From Trichoplusia ni (taxonomy: Eukaryota; Arthropoda; Insecta; Lepidoptera; Noctuidae): 64,000 nt of DNA. Shown piece by piece: positions 31,303 through 46,300 of the stretch. The notes beneath the pieces were generated by a model that saw only the letters and a program-made list of their open reading frames with translations, was not told the origin of the DNA and did not search any database. The stretch covers positions 1,674,001-1,738,000 of the forward strand of contig NC_039500.1 of NCBI RefSeq assembly GCF_003590095.1, given 5' to 3'. Within the stretch, counting starts at the first letter, position 1; each line of letters begins with the position of its first letter. The translations under genes and the position numbers were made by a program.

Positions 31303-34300
31303 GACTTAGTTATCTCTCTCGGTATCAATTGTACCATTTGTAGTTACATCATTACTTACTTAAACACAGCTTACTCTTAATTTACTGTAAGTAGACTAAT
31401 TTGGTGCAACAAACTGCACAGGAATGTTAGCGATAACTTATAGAGTGCTTGCTGGGTTCAATGATTATCAGGGGTACTTGGTGTCCGGTAAAGAAGTTTT
31501 AGGAGAGGTTATGGGTATATTTATTGCTCATTTGGGACTAGACAGTTTGTCTAAGTATGGTGTATAAACTTTACAAATTATAATAGAGCGCAAATACATG
31601 ACATAGACAAAATATTTTTGTCTCACCATTTATTTATTGGTTTTCTGTTTATCTACACACAAGTGAATGAAGGACACAACATTATAGCAGTAAAGGTAGT
31701 TTCTTATCTAATATAGAACATACACACTTATTGAAGGAGTAAAAATACCATCATAATATAAAATTCCAAACAGTCGGAAAATCTTCTTGGCGCCTTATAT
31801 ATATATCTTGCTATTCCAAAAATATCTTACCCCGTCGAATAGCCTAAAATTGAGAGATTTTTGACATGACTTTGACTGGTTTGGACAGTACTATGTCCGA
31901 CGTTGTATTATCAAAGAATTGTAATGGACATTGGCTTACTCATAAATCTTTCATATTGATCTGTATATTAAAAAGAACTTCCTATAAAAATCCGTTCTTA
32001 TTTATTTCCCGTAATTTAGAAGTTAATTTCCTTCTTTTACTCTCACTTGTAGAGATTGCTTTCTTTCCAATAAATTAATTCGATTCAGTTAACGATTGCG
32101 TATTCTATGTGTTTTCGAATTAAGGTTCTAACGAAGCGTGATATTAAAGCACACGCATTTATTGTGATAGAAAATTGGTTAAAAAACAGAAAGTTTCCTC
32201 TTATAATTTTAACTTGCTTCTCTATTCGTCAACAATCTTCTGCTCGCCTCTAAAAACAAAAAACAAACCTATTTTTCAAGTATCATCATTGAAGTGAAAT
32301 CTCCGACAATTTGTAAACTTTACCAAAGCTCATTATCAGATAAGTGATTACTTCGTTGTCAATATCGAAGTTCTACCACCCAGAAACATACAAACATACA
32401 CTTGCCCAACAATTAATCAATTAAGATAAGGAAATAAGTAACAATATCGTTTTGTCAACGTTTTGCTTCCAAGTAATGACAAGTAATAATTTCTTTTTAT
32501 CTATACAAACACAACCAATAGACAAGATTGTCTATGACCGCAAATAAGCACGTTCGATTACTTAATTTCTGATTTATCGCTTGGCTGAGTCTCTATGTGC
32601 CTAGGTTATTTGACATAGTTAACAGTATAAATACCCTTGACAATATATTTTTTTAAATCAAGTGTACATTACTTCTGTGAAAACAAGACATGTCCCTGCA
32701 AAATTGTAATGTAAAAACGATAATAGTCCAAAATTTCCTCTTGAAAGATACTTAATAACGGCACCGCTTGAAAAAATATCTATGAACACCTATCCAAATA
32801 AAGTGCTTTTATAATTAATGTACATAAAGTATTTCATATACACTTGTTGTGTATCTATCGCACTTGCCTGTGGAGTCATAAAAATTCTTCACACAGCATT
32901 AGATATTCTCAGTGCCGTTTGAGACAAACATCTGGGAATGTGTGCGACCAAATTATATTGCTTTGCATACTGACTCAGACCTTTATACTTAGAGTATTTT
33001 ATTGAAGTAATTGTCTGGAGCTTCTAATGTACAAAAAAATAAACTCAGAAATGAAATAAACGTGCATTGTTTGCACTATGCTAAACGGCAAAATTTCTTC
33101 ATGTCGTCATTTCTTCCTTGGGTATCTGGCTGAAGCTTCCTCAGACAAAAGTTTCATCTCGGTAAGATCTATTTACCGACAGAAGCTTCATAAAAGGACA
33201 CGATCGCATATAAACAGTGGAATTTACGCGTATTTTCATCTAACCTGCTAGTAATCTTCGTCATTGACGTTGTAAAGAGGGCAATTGAAGTCTTTCAAAT
33301 CCTCTCAAAAGTATTTCAAATAAACTTCAAACGGTTTCAAACCGTAGTTGTCCTACTAAGTTACCAGGATTTGAGAGTTTACTGCGCGTGAAAGAGAACT
33401 TCCCCGAAAATCAATAGACTCACAGCTGTTCAAAGTATACTAAACTAGCTATCGGCTTCGGGTGCGCTCGTGTTACAAAACTTATGAATACTGTACTTAC
33501 TATCTAGTGCTTTTTACCTTTACCACATAAAATTTCGAACAAATCTATCTAGATAAACCCGAAAAAAAGCTTTGTCTGCCCGACACGCTGGTCTCACAGA
33601 CCACAATGTCAAATTACCTGCCATATTTATAAAACTCATGTTTTTTCTTGCACAATTTCCTCCATTTTTAGCGTGTACAGGAAGCACATTCCTCTGACTC
33701 TGATACTAATTAGGAATGTTGAAGCATTTGTTTATAGGCACGAAAACCTATAAAGTTTTATAGGATTCTAAATAAAGTAAAGTCCGTTGAAGATTTTGTT
33801 AAAACCGCAACAAATTTGTGAAAGCAGTTGGTTTCACAAACTTGAAAGACTGTTTGATGGACTGTTATATAAAACAAACCGTAACAGTTAAATTAATTGT
33901 TCGAAATCGATAATTTGTTAAATCTGGCCTTCTCTACATTCAACACTATGTTTGCCGAATATCTGTTGTGGTCTAAATTATGGCTAATAAATTTTGATCG
34001 TACCACGTGGGTAAGATCGTTGACCCCGAATGGCCGAATCGTACCCCCTCGGCGAACACATGGGTTTTAATCAACTATGTTTGCACGTAACCAGTTTGCT
34101 ATGATCTGGTTCCGCTATATATAGGTTTACGAAGCATTTGTAGGTCAATTAACGTCTGTAGGTTGTGAGGTTGTAATCATTGCAAGGGCGTTACAAATCG
34201 TGTTATGCCCTTCGAGTGTTTGATTGCAATTTGTCGATCGTCGAATCGTTAACTAGCGTCAATGTAAGTAAGCATCTACTATGTGTATGATAAATTACGC

Positions 34301-37300
34301 AATTTTTCTGTGTAGTATTCTTTTATTTGGTTACCTCCGTCAACCGATTTCAATATTCAACTAAAAACATTCTTTGATATCTTATCATTAGCATCAAAAT
34401 ATGTAAGTCATTCCCAAAAACACATGCACGTAAGTACAGATGTTAACACAATCATAATAAAAACACTATTAAGAGGGCATTCAATCACTCTCGTCCTACA
34501 TTCGGCATCCACTAGAGCTGTGCAGGGACTAGAGGGGTGCAGACACGAGGGCCCTTGATGCCGTAAACACAAGTACCTTTACGAATTGGACGTTATTTGA
34601 CTCGTCTGTTTCAGCCCGTAACGTGCCGAAATTGGTTAAATGTTTGTATGGTGTTGAAAAAAGGGAGAAACGAAAACGTTTGTATGGCTTTATTACTGTT
34701 TTTTGATAATATAGTGTAAATGGATTATGGAATGTAATATGCTATCTCCCTTGAATTGAATGTTGTAAAATCGAGTAGCTTCATTTCTGTAATTGCTATA
34801 AACTTATAGGCGACATTATCTATGAAGGTCGAAGTCTGTTCTTGTTGCAAAGTGCGAAGACCTATCATGCAAAGATATTGGCCCTATTGTAGTGTTCTCG
34901 TATTTCGACTTAGACCATTAAAACCATGAACATTAGCCGAAAAATAAGCTAAAAAAAATACTGTGCACTTTCCTAAATTGGACCAGATCGTTAATTTTTT
35001 GCATGATTCTTTGGAGAATACTTCGAATATTTGAAAAGCATTTAATTGATTAACTCAAGTGGAACGAACAGTAACACTTCTTCTGTAGTAATAAATTACA
35101 CACCAGTTTTTCTGTATATCTGATCGAATTTAAACGAATTTGCCTTCAAAGTTGCGACCACAGTGTTGCTCGGATAGCTTCAGATAATTCGGGCAGTGCT
35201 CATAGCTCGTTTAATTCATTTCTGCTTATCATTCGGGTATTAAAGAAGCTGATCGCAACCAATTCGGGAGGAGGCCTTAACAATCAGCGGAGTGATTCAG
35301 CAACTTGATACAAATCCCCATTAATTAAATGATTGCACGTTTCACTTTTATTATACGGTTTGTAACTAGCTTTATTTAGTAGTATACAGTTTATATTTGT
35401 CTGACAGTAATTGTTGTGATAGTTTTATTAAGAACAAGCGCACTTCTGAATCAGAAGAAAGCAATCCAACAAACCGATCTGTTAAATAGCCAAGTATTGT
35501 ACTGTATGACGATAACTCATGTCGGCAAGATAAAAGATAACGCACCACAATGAGCCATAACAAGTATGTAACACGTTTTTACAATCTAACAGCTTTCCTC
35601 AAACACCCATCAATGTGATTTACGATGATTTTTCTGACAACTACAAGATGACTACAAGTGGTTATTAATGTGAGGTGCTTAACTGTCAAGAAGCTTGTGT
35701 TACATGTGCAGAATGGACCTCGTCGCGTGGCAGAGCAGTACCGCACGATGGCTCGTTGTAATGGGCTTCAACACGCAAACTTCATCTTACAATACTACTA
35801 CGAATCTGCTTCCGAGAGTGCTCTAATTGTTACGTCAAACTGTTTTTATCAATGCCGATTTTAATGATCTCGCTTATGTACATGTTATAGTTTTTAACTT
35901 TTTGTAAGACACGCAATGTGCTTGTCTTGCCTATCTGTATCGCATCGGGAGTCGGTCATTCTTATTACGTGTTTGATAGTGCTACTGTTCGTATTATTTT
36001 TATTAATGTTTGTCTTTATTGACTTCAGCGTTATCGCGAATCAAAATACGCATTCCGTATTTTGACCCTTATTTGCTTGAGGTTTTCAAAAGTTCAGCTT
36101 TAGTCAGTAAGAGTCTGACAGTGCTTCTTTCCCCGAGGCGTGGGTATCCATGAGGATAAACCAGTTAAAAAAGGGGCTTTATACTTCCTCTTAGAAGTTG
36201 GGTCCACAAGAACCCTCCCATTGCACCAAAATAAATCTTTAGTTATGTATTGTTTCAATCTTGTCAAATTTACCTATTTTATGTCACCGACACTTGCGCC
36301 ACTACCCTACTAAGTGTAATTCCATGGAACAAGCCATGGGAGGTTAACTTGCAAAGTGTTCGCATCTCACAGAGCTATGCGCTATGCAAAGTTCCCACAG
36401 ACTCAGAATTCGTGAGACCGGCCATACCTCCTCATTGAAGACCTCTGAGGATTTTCTCACATATATAGTACCTACCTTTGTATACATTTGTTTGTTCTAG
36501 TATACCTGTTAGATCCCTATATGGGACGTTTGGACTGTTGAACTATGCTAATGAGGTGTGTACGTATTCTCTCGTGAATGATTGAAACTGAATGACCTGT
36601 TTACTTAATTGATTTTCCCAGGGATCTAATAAAAATATTTTCAAGTTCTATTTTTCAATGGTTGTCTGGTAAAGTTGACAATAGCATAAAATAGTAATTG
36701 ATATAGGAAAAAAGATTTATTATTACAACACGATTATTGTATTTCTATTATTATTACTTACAAGGTCATGTTGCATAATTAGAACTAAAAATAGATGTTA
36801 GTTCAGTTTTGTGGTTTTCCTGATGTTTATTATTATATAATTTCGCAAGTTTATCCGAACGAACGGATATACTAACACAAAGTCTTACTCCTATAATCAA
36901 AAACATCATGCTTTGTTTATTGAGATGCCTTTTACACAAATCGCGGCATATAACATTTAAGGGTAGTTTACATAATATATTTCGCAATTCTGACCCCAAA
37001 TGCTGTAAAAACAGCCCAAGGGCGTAATTTTCTTCGCAACCACTTCGCCAGACCTCCCCTTTGCCGACAAATTTAAAAAATCAAGTAGCTTTTTTGAGTT
37101 CCCTTTAAAATATTATCGGGTTTAAAACATTTTGAGCGAATATTCGGATGTGGTTTTTAGATAAGGTAAACCAGACTTTAATTTATTTTTTATGGTAATA
37201 CGGATGTTTGATATGTTTTATCTAGCAATTCAATTATATGGAAATGTACATTTACACAAAATGTCGTGTGGCACATAACTGTTCTCTAAATAAATAATCC

Positions 37301-40300
37301 TACTAATAGAATAGGTTTGATTACAAGTATATTTGACTTCAGTGTCTCCATGAAGATTGTTTATTTGGATGTCATGGGTAATATCGACCCAACAAACATT
37401 TATTTTATGTCTGCAAAAATTGGACGCCCGCCAAAACCGGTCACTTGTACTTAACTCGTATGAAATACGGACACCTGGCAACCCTAAGCAATATAATTAC
37501 CTTATTTACGTAGCGAAAGCATCTAAAAATACCAAAAATAATGTTGTCTACATCGGCGCTTCTGGCTTTTGTTAGACTTGTTTGCATCTAAAACAAAGCG
37601 AGTGTTTTGTTTGTGCACGTACACTCACCATCACAACGTTTTAACAGAGCAAAAATAAAAAGCTATTAAAATTTTAAATAGTGCCCGTCATATCTACTGT
37701 ATACCGTCCGCAGAATATCTCATTGTTTTTTCTTTTAACTACAAAAGGGAAATAGTTAGTGTTGTCGTTTTATGTGTTTTCCTGTTGCCTGTACTTGTGA
37801 CGTCACAGCATGGCCGACGACCTGCGTGATCCCGACTTGGAAATCGTCCAAGTTAACGTTTTTGGCCTAACTTCATTCCATGCTTAATCGACTGAGGTAA
37901 TAACGGAGCTTATAATGCAATTCAGCTGCTTTAGTGTCTAACTTTTTATTTTTCTTTTAACGTCGTTGCACTGAATTGTTGGACTGTTTTAGATCGCGGT
38001 TTTAGTTTTTAGTTGCTGTGGATATAAGCTTTAATGATATATGACGTGCATGAAGTATAATAACCCACTTTTTAAATATAAAACAAAGTACCATGTTTTA
38101 TTTAATCATGCTTACTGTGTTCAGCAAAGCCAAGTGTTATATAACCACTAACTACTCAGAGTAAGGCTGTAATTTCTCAAAATGTTGCAGGTATCAGTCT
38201 TTTTCAGGGCATCCACAGCTAAATGAAAAAGAAAGGTATTTAAGAAACCTTTCAGCGCAAACCTTTGAACATTTCAGTGAGGCCACTCGAAGCGCCTTCC
38301 GTAATTAGTTCCGCTGCGCTCAGGAGATGACTAGGTCACAGGATTTCCTTCAAACTCCTATTTGTTCATTACATATATTGCACATACGATTGTGTAGATA
38401 GATATGCAATGTCAACATACATTCCAAAACATATGTAGATAGATCTGTGGGTACTGGGGTTTAGATGCTAATATACGAACCCTATCTTTTCCCCGTCGGT
38501 CAATTTAACCCCGTTCAATGGCATATGGTTCCTTAAATCGTTTACCCACCATTCCCGTGACCCACCCATAGAGTCCGTCATTCTGACCCAAACTCTTTGC
38601 TTGTAGTTTTTTATGACCTCTCAAACTACAGATAAACCCCTTGGCCTGACCTCGTTAAATTTGCAAACGCCAAATTGTTGAGCAGTCGTATTTAGGCCAG
38701 TTTTAGTCCAATTACGTCTTATTTATAAAAGCTACAAACGACAAAACTCTCTCTTAAATTTCTTTAGCATGAAAAGTAAAAATGAAAGACGCTTTTGAAA
38801 GCTTTTAACAAGGTACCGTAAATATCTTACAGGTTTTTTGTGAAAGACTTTAAGATAATGTTGTTTAAGTCTGTTCACGACTGTCTGGTTCATGCTTCTA
38901 GTAATTAATATTGTTCCTCGATACGTAGATGTAAGGTAACTTCTATTTTTTTTATCTAAATTGTTTATATTTGTTTGCAATTCTTTTTAAATTTTATTCA
39001 GTTTCGCATTTGGCGCAAATGTTTTAATTTAGTGTGGAAACTGTTCTGGATTGAGTACTGTTTATTTTGTATGTATTTTATTAACTATATTACATCTGTT
39101 TGTTTCCCAAATAAAATAAAAATAAAAATAAAATAAAATAAAACATTCTGGGGGCACAACAAAAATTGAATGTATAAAGTTATTTTTTATCTACAAAGCC
39201 TTTTAAATACTGTCGCTGTTATGAATACTGAAATGTTAATACAATTTGTATCGAATCCATAGTTCATCAGACATTCAGAACGTCGATACTCGCAATATCG
39301 TGTGTATGGATCCTTATACCCAGCGTTCCATACAAAAAGCTCACGTATTTTGTTATTCGTGCGCTAAATCAGATATTTGCGTGTTATGATGCATTCTTCA
39401 ACGCCATCGATGCGAGTTCGGCGGAAATTGCTCATTGCTCCACACTTTTAATGAGAACTTCCTTAATGAAAGCTTAAAGAGTCCGCGTGTGGAGGAATTG
39501 TTCACAATTAAGCTTTTTTTTGGTTCTGCTATTCTTGGACTATCTGGCCGAAAGATAGATTTTGTGGAATCTTTTAACTAGCTCCCGTACGGTCTGGTGT
39601 TTTTGTTTGAAATTCATTAATGACGCAATAAGTAGTCTGTATTTTAAATTGTTCCATGTCATTTATGTAACAAAGAACTTAATGTTCGTACCAAAAGTAT
39701 TTTTTGGCATCGTAGCTTTCTGGTATCTTTCCCCGTAGTACCAATGATGTCTCATTTTTCTTCGAATGCCATACAAAACTGTCTCCATTATTTCGGCATT
39801 TTCTTCTCCATTTTTAAGTCGTTCGTCACGGAACACTGATATTAAAACGCCTAATAATGTCGACCATTACTTTCGGCGCCCCCTCGTAAACGCCGGTTAT
39901 AAATTATCATTTTCTCCGTCCCACCTAACATTCCAGGTTTATCCCTAATTTCCTGGCGAGCTCCATATTCAACGTAATCCGTCTGTCAGTAGATAAATAA
40001 TCTGTTTCATTAAATTCATTGTTTCCACGTTTGATAACGTGAAGAGAAATATTCCTTTATTACAATCTGACCTCAACCTGGAAATGCCTAGATTGGCACA
40101 AAAAGGAACAACTTGACGATTTAGGATTTATACTGAAAAGAGTACATACATAACGTAGAATGAGGTTTATTTAAAAAGTTTTTAACGCGTTTACTTTAAA
40201 TATTTGTATTTTTGTGATTAAATTATGTAGTCACTGCCGTTCACAGTCTACGTAAGCATATTGAGCACCAAAATTAAAAATACTTCCGTACACATACAGA

Positions 40301-42312
40301 TGAATTAGTAAGTAAACTTAAAAAGTTAAGGTAATACATACAAAGTATTAGATCCTTCCGCACATTGTAATATTATATCTTAATATTATTCAAATCAATA
40401 AGTTTGTAAGCAACACACGACAGCGATCGAAAGGTTTGCGTGACGTAACCATTTATTAAAAAAATATACGAATATAGTTCCGATGCCGCTATTTTCCGGT
40501 GCCCAAAATGTTCCCTGACTAAATTATAATATTTTTGCTTAATAACTGTGTAACGAAGTATTAATAGATACCTAAAAAATATAGTGATTTGCATTTCAAT
40601 GTTTGCAAATTTTCTGCACGTAAAACTACCGTGATGTATTAGTGTGCTGTAATTATTTGTAATAAGTAGAATCTATTATTGTCCATTGCACTAGACGTTT
40701 TCCTGTCACATTTATTTTGAACCTACTAACAATATCTTTGCGGAAAACGGAGTGAAATAATGGAACAAGTTGCATTTGTGGATAGGTCAAAGTATTCGCT
40801 TTAATACAAACTTATGTTTAAATGCTAAATGCAGTTCGGTAAAGAAATATTTTAAGTCTCAAGTTAACACGAAATGCGGCTGTTCTAACTTTTGCATATA
40901 CCAAAAGACGAAAATACATACAAGAAATTTAGGTCATTATGGATATGAGGCTTACACAGTGATGAAAACTTCGACGTTCGAAAATTCATTTGAAACACGT
41001 TTCCAGGTTCAAAGCGTAATGTTTGGATTCACACACAACTCAATATTTATAAATGTAACATGGAAACGTGGAAATATTCCTTCCTAGTTACGCCCTGGTT
41101 CACAAACCAAGTTATAGATATTTTATATTCGATATCTGTTGCCATAACGCCTCTAACACTGCAATCGGATTACACTCTCTGTGGGATTCGATCTCGTTGA
41201 AGGAGGGATGTTTCTGTACAGAATAACTGTCTAGATGCTTGAATATTTTGGTATCTCGATATCTTTGAATGTTTCAAACTAGTGACGTTTGTTTCGGTTA
41301 GCATAAAGCTGCTTATATTCGCTAAATTTAGAAACCTAAAGGTTTCTTCCCTTAAAGATATCTCATAAGGGTAAACCCTACCCTAACCTTAGATAGAAGT
41401 GTACTCGAGGATTTGTTGACCTTGTTTTAATCTTCAGTCCGATGAGCCATCAGTTGCCATGGTCACCATGGGCCGTATACCCCTGTTCTCTGGAAGAGCG
41501 GACACAGTCGACCGAAATCTTCGTATTATTACGAAACTTGGTTAGGGCTAGAGCGTTAGTGACCCACTGCAGAACATAGCCATCCTTGTCCTCCTTTCAT
41601 TTGTCTCTTCTTTGGGTATTTTGGGCCAGTCCTGCTCCAAGGGTTAAAGTCCGTTCCACCAAGTTCTAGAGTTGCCGTAAGGTCTCTTCTTGCTTGTTCA
41701 AATCCACGCAAAATTATGAATAGCTCAAGTATATCAATTCCATACATTGTGTGGTAGAATTATGCCAGAATCAGTCCAGAAGATATCAGTATTAATTCAA
41801 TTAAAACCTTATCAGTAACTTCATAGAGGTATAGCACCTTCGTTTTCTGATCCTGTTATTATTATAAGTCGGCAACGATGTAGGTGTAACTAAGTATGAT
41901 TTATAATAACGCGACGTGGGGCGAGGGGAGCAACAGCCCCAGCTGGGGTTTTCGTTGGTAATAATCGAACGGTACCTTATGAATTTATTTTGGAAATTAA
42001 AATATCAATCCTGTTACTCGAATGTGTCTTTATGTGCTCTTTTAGAACTTACGAAGCTCTTGGGTCTATTGCTATAACATTCAACAGGGAAATCATATTT
42101 CTGAACTCTGGCTCACATTATATGTTGCGGGTTTCTGACAGAAATTCAGTCAAATAATCTTTTCCGTACGTATTTTTCTACGAGTATTTACGCAATAAAT
42201 AAATAAAATACACACAACATGGTGTATCATTAAATAAACAGGTTCCTATTAGGTATCAAGGTTGTATAAAACACGAGACAAATGTACTAATTCACTTTTT
42301 TCTTATTTCCAG
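31303..42312. other. gene-poor DNA, possible large intron
   Basis: No exon supported. ORFs here are short and of biased composition. A start-like ATG GCC GAC GAC at 37810 (MADDLRDPDLEIVQ, 25 codons to TAA) follows TGACGTCACAGC; a possible first exon but no good donor follows. Confidence 0.35.
39105..39143 (+). repeat. AAAATA-type simple repeat tail
   Basis: A run of AAATA/AAAAT units after TTTGTTTCCCAAATAAAATA; looks like the A-rich tail of a degraded non-LTR element, comparable to 51591-51628. Confidence 0.5.
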
Positions 42313-42375
42313 ATCTTGTACGATGAGACGGTAACGGAACGTATTCAATTCGTGCGACACGTCCTTAACAAACAG
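42313..42375 (+). CDS. orphan 63-bp exon of an unidentified gene
   Basis: Acceptor TCTTATTTCCAG ends at 42312 and donor GTGGGT starts at 42376. Phase 0, 21 codons: ILYDETVTERIQFVRHVLNK then Q. The other two + frames are closed by stops. The codon use and charged, non-repetitive content look coding in a desert of AT-rich sequence. I do not recognise the family. It would belong to a + strand gene with introns over 15 kb on each side. Confidence 0.55.
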
Positions 42376-42770
42376 GTGGGTTCTACAATCGTCAGAATTG
42401 TCTACACCTATTACTAGATAAGGTTCCCAAACACCCAAAATCACCTGCTCGCCAGACTGCTGCGGCGCAAAGCTGACTAAGCGCAGTGCAGCAGTTTATG
42501 GCGGTATGACAGTTGAGAACTGACTGCTAAAGCTATCTAGATAAAGTTTAAAAATGTTCAAAAAAATAATATCCCGCCTTCTCAATGGTAGTTTTGTTTG
42601 TCAAATAATTATGCACTTTATGGGAATAAGCTGAAAGTCATTTTTTGAATAAATAGAATTGCTGCTGTTCTGCGCGGCGTCAAATGTATGCAGTGCCTTA
42701 GAAGTTATTTGTCATCTCTCACACGTCTGCATTCAACCTCTTTTCGGAATCAAACATATTTTAAGTTCTA

Positions 42771-42818
42771 TTCCTTGAATTTATACAACATACAGGAATG
42801 TTGTATAAATTCAAGGAA
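42771..42818. repeat. perfect 21-bp inverted repeat, 6-nt loop
   Basis: TTCCTTGAATTTATACAACA+T (42771-42791) pairs exactly with 42798-42818; loop ACAGGA. About 400 bp downstream of the orphan exon. Confidence 0.9.
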
Positions 42819-43039
42819 CATACACGTTTGTATTTATTTGTATGGGAAACACAAATGCAATTAAGTAATACATTTTTATTTACCGCATTCCTCAAGAGTG
42901 ACGTCATGGTAGCAAGAACAGAAAAGAATGCGGCAAATGGTCCACAGCTGTGGTTTAACATACCCATAATAACCAGTGAGTGATAGTAAAATTGTTACAA
43001 CTACTTGCGAAATGTTGATAGTAACGAAAATTATATAAT

Positions 43040-43336
43040 ACTAGCAGTTGCCCGCGACTTCGTCCGCATGGTAAGCAAACCCGTAGTATATCATTTTGCT
43101 CTATTGTCAATAGTATTTGCAGTGTAGGCAGAAATAGGTTCCCGATTTTACACCTTTGGTTACATTATCGCAATTTCCTTACGGAAACCTAATATTTTTC
43201 AAAATAAATTATAGCCTTCAGTATTCAGCGGGGATAATGTAGCTTCTCAACAGTGAAATATTTTTTCAAATCAGTCGAGTAGTTTCGAAGCCTGTTCGTT
43301 TTAAACAAACAAATCTTTCCTATTTATAATATTAGC
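43040..43336 (+). repeat. interspersed repeat (CTAGCAGTTGCCCGCGACTT type)
   Basis: Starts ACTAGCAGTTGCCCGCGACT then TCGTCCGCATGG, and ends CCTATTTATAATATTAG, both ends of one of the most common moth interspersed repeats. About 297 bp, full length by these ends. Flanked by TATAATA-like sequence. Confidence 0.7.
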
Positions 43337-46300
43337 GTTGATTCCTTGTCAATGACTTTTTGTTCCGAAAGTTACCCATTACCGCAGCAAATAGATTCGC
43401 TCTATTTGGAAAACAACGTATACTGTAAATTCTCGCCTAAACATTGGCGAACAGCGTCCCACTTGTAGCAACGACCTCTCGTAATCATACGAGCGACTGA
43501 CCGTTCACACTTATGGACAACTCCACATCGAATCAAATTCTATCGCGCATACAACTCTTTGGAACAAAGGCTGCACAGCTGACTATCACCAATCTACACG
43601 ATATAAGGGCTAAAGACGCATGCATACTGCCATACTGGCGACTACAATACACAATAGCGTGGTACAGTCAGCAAGAGAGGTCGGTAAAAATTATTTATTT
43701 TAAAAAGTTCCAGAGCCAACAATAGAGGTTTACAATCAGATTTTCTATTATAATTACTTTACAATGACACGTAGATATTGATGTTTAAATTTATTGTGTG
43801 ATTTCAAAAATCTTTTTATCTCATTGAATCAACTGTTGTCATATGTAGTAACGATAAAAGAATAGCCTAAATAAAGCCAAGTATATTCTTGTAATAAAAA
43901 CTGAAGTTGAATCCACAGCGTCTCTTCATCGCCGGCTATAATATAACTTAAAGAGTTAACGGCAGGCATGATTACCTTAACCGACTTCTTCTGCTGACCG
44001 TACCGCTTGACAGTTGATTGTAATTCCGTATGGCGTGTCTCGAGGAAGTTGTACTATGTCGCGGTATCCTTGTGGATTCGAAATCACTTTACTGCGGCTA
44101 TGGGAAATAACTTCCGTTTGGATTTTATAGGCTGTGGAGTGTGTTGAGGTTTTGTTGGAACTATTTTTATATGGACTCTCAATTGTCAGTGGATTCAGAT
44201 GAACCCATGAGTATGTGAAGAATATTGTATTTAAGACTGCGGTGTTTCAGTTATAGGGTAAAACTTATATAGATATTCTATATTTATAACTTAATTAATT
44301 CATGTGTCGTTTTCCTGGTTAAATGCATAGTGATATTCACAGAAGAACTGAAATTGCGGGGATATGCCTACTTAACCTAACCTTTCTATTTTTGCTAAAT
44401 GAAGCATTAATGTTTTAAAGTTTAAAGTGTAATAGTAGTATGTACAAAATACAGTTTAAAAAAATCTTCTTAACATAGTAGATAAGCTAACACAAAAAAT
44501 AACACGACCGATAATAACGAAACTCATTTCACAATACTCGTTATCATAAATTCGATGTTGCCTGTTAAAAAATACTCGTAAAATCACACGCGACCGGGTT
44601 CACTAACCCTAAACTGCTGACGGTGTATAATAGAAGCACGCTGCGATGCCTGCGAGCCTGCAGCCACTTGACAACGGCCCAGATTCTTTTCTTCATTCAT
44701 AATGGTCTTCCTATCACGTTTTAATTACCTACCGAGATGTGAATGCTCGTGGTGTTGTGAAATCTATGAAGGATTTGTTTGTGATTTGGTATGGTGTTAA
44801 AGTGAGTAATGTGATGGGAGTTAAAGTGAAAATATAAATCATTTATTTAATAATTTTGTAAGCCAAAGAACGCAACTGCTTATCAATATAAAATGTACAA
44901 GGGTGCTGCATATTTATAGTCTAAATCTCTACCAGCAAACACGCGATAGGAGAAGTGGTTGATATTGGCAGTCAACAGTGTGCGACCCAATAATGTTAAT
45001 ACGTCATTACTTAAGATGGCCAATATTTATAAATTACCGTTTCTTTTTTATTATAATTGATATCATATAATTCCTTGATACCACTTGAAGCATCACAAAC
45101 TGTTCTTCAAAATGGCCATAGAAACTTTCCGCTCTCTCCCAGGTTCACTCACGTAAGACAAGCATTTCAAGCGTTCCTTAACCCTAACTTGCCACTTAGG
45201 ATCCCGCAGACCTAGTTCACGAGCACCCGCGACCTAATTTCCCAAGCAGTCTTAACATCGCCTCGTAGACACGCCCGGTAATTAGTTTACCAGACGTCCC
45301 TGTCATATACATCAACGAAAACATACTTATATTTTTTTACTTTTCAAATTGTTTTGGTTAAAGGACTTTGTTACATAATCAAGAACAACTCAAACAGTTC
45401 AAAGTTGAAATTCACTTACAAAACCTTTTGTTTAACATCTAACGAAAAAGTTAACGACCAAATAAAATACGAACGTTTCAGAAGTTAAAAGCTACGATTG
45501 CTACGAAGAACTGATTATATATTTAGGAGCTCAACAAATCGGGCAACTGGTTTGTCGTTTGGTTGTGCAACTTGTTTAGAATCCTTTAGACGCTCACCAC
45601 GAGTGTGGTAGTGTGCTGAAGTAGGACACGCTTTTGAGAGTGAAACTGAGTCTGCAGGCAATGCGGGTGCCGTCAGTCTCTTTGACGCGTGTTTACGTGC
45701 CGTCGCGTGTACCACCCGGCTTCTGCAGTACAACGGTTAATTTAAATTGCGAGATAGTGCAATGCTTTATATTTGTATGTCATGACTAGCTCTTTGTAAA
45801 TAAAGTACAGGTGTCTTCGTGCATGTGAATCGATTGTTTTAGAAAACTCGATGAAAAAAGGAGAAAGAACACAGTACTGTCTATAAAAAACATACAAGTA
45901 AATTTTAAAAAATGAAACAGAATTTTCAGTGAGGACGCATATTTGTTATTCGGCACATGCCCAACCCCAAAGGACTAAGCGAATTTAAATTAACCTAAAT
46001 TAAAAATATGAATCTATTACGGTCACAAACATACAAATGGCAGAACCATTTATTATATTCTTTCTAAATAGAGCTTGACAGATACACGTAGTATTTAATC
46101 GAATCAGTTGTGTTGCCTCACGGTATTCCTACGACCATGTTTTGAATCACGACTGTTTACGTTGTGGAAGAGAGATGCCATTCTACGCGAGATATATCTC
46201 CGTCTCACTTTAAAAATTGCTTTTTATTTACTCATAGATTCTATGGTAGGACTTTACAAATTTAATCGCTTTTAAATCGAGTCGCGTACTTAGATAATTG

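Noticed and set aside
40770..41087. 105-codon plus-strand ORF
   Set aside because: AT-rich, low-information protein with no domain and no splice context.
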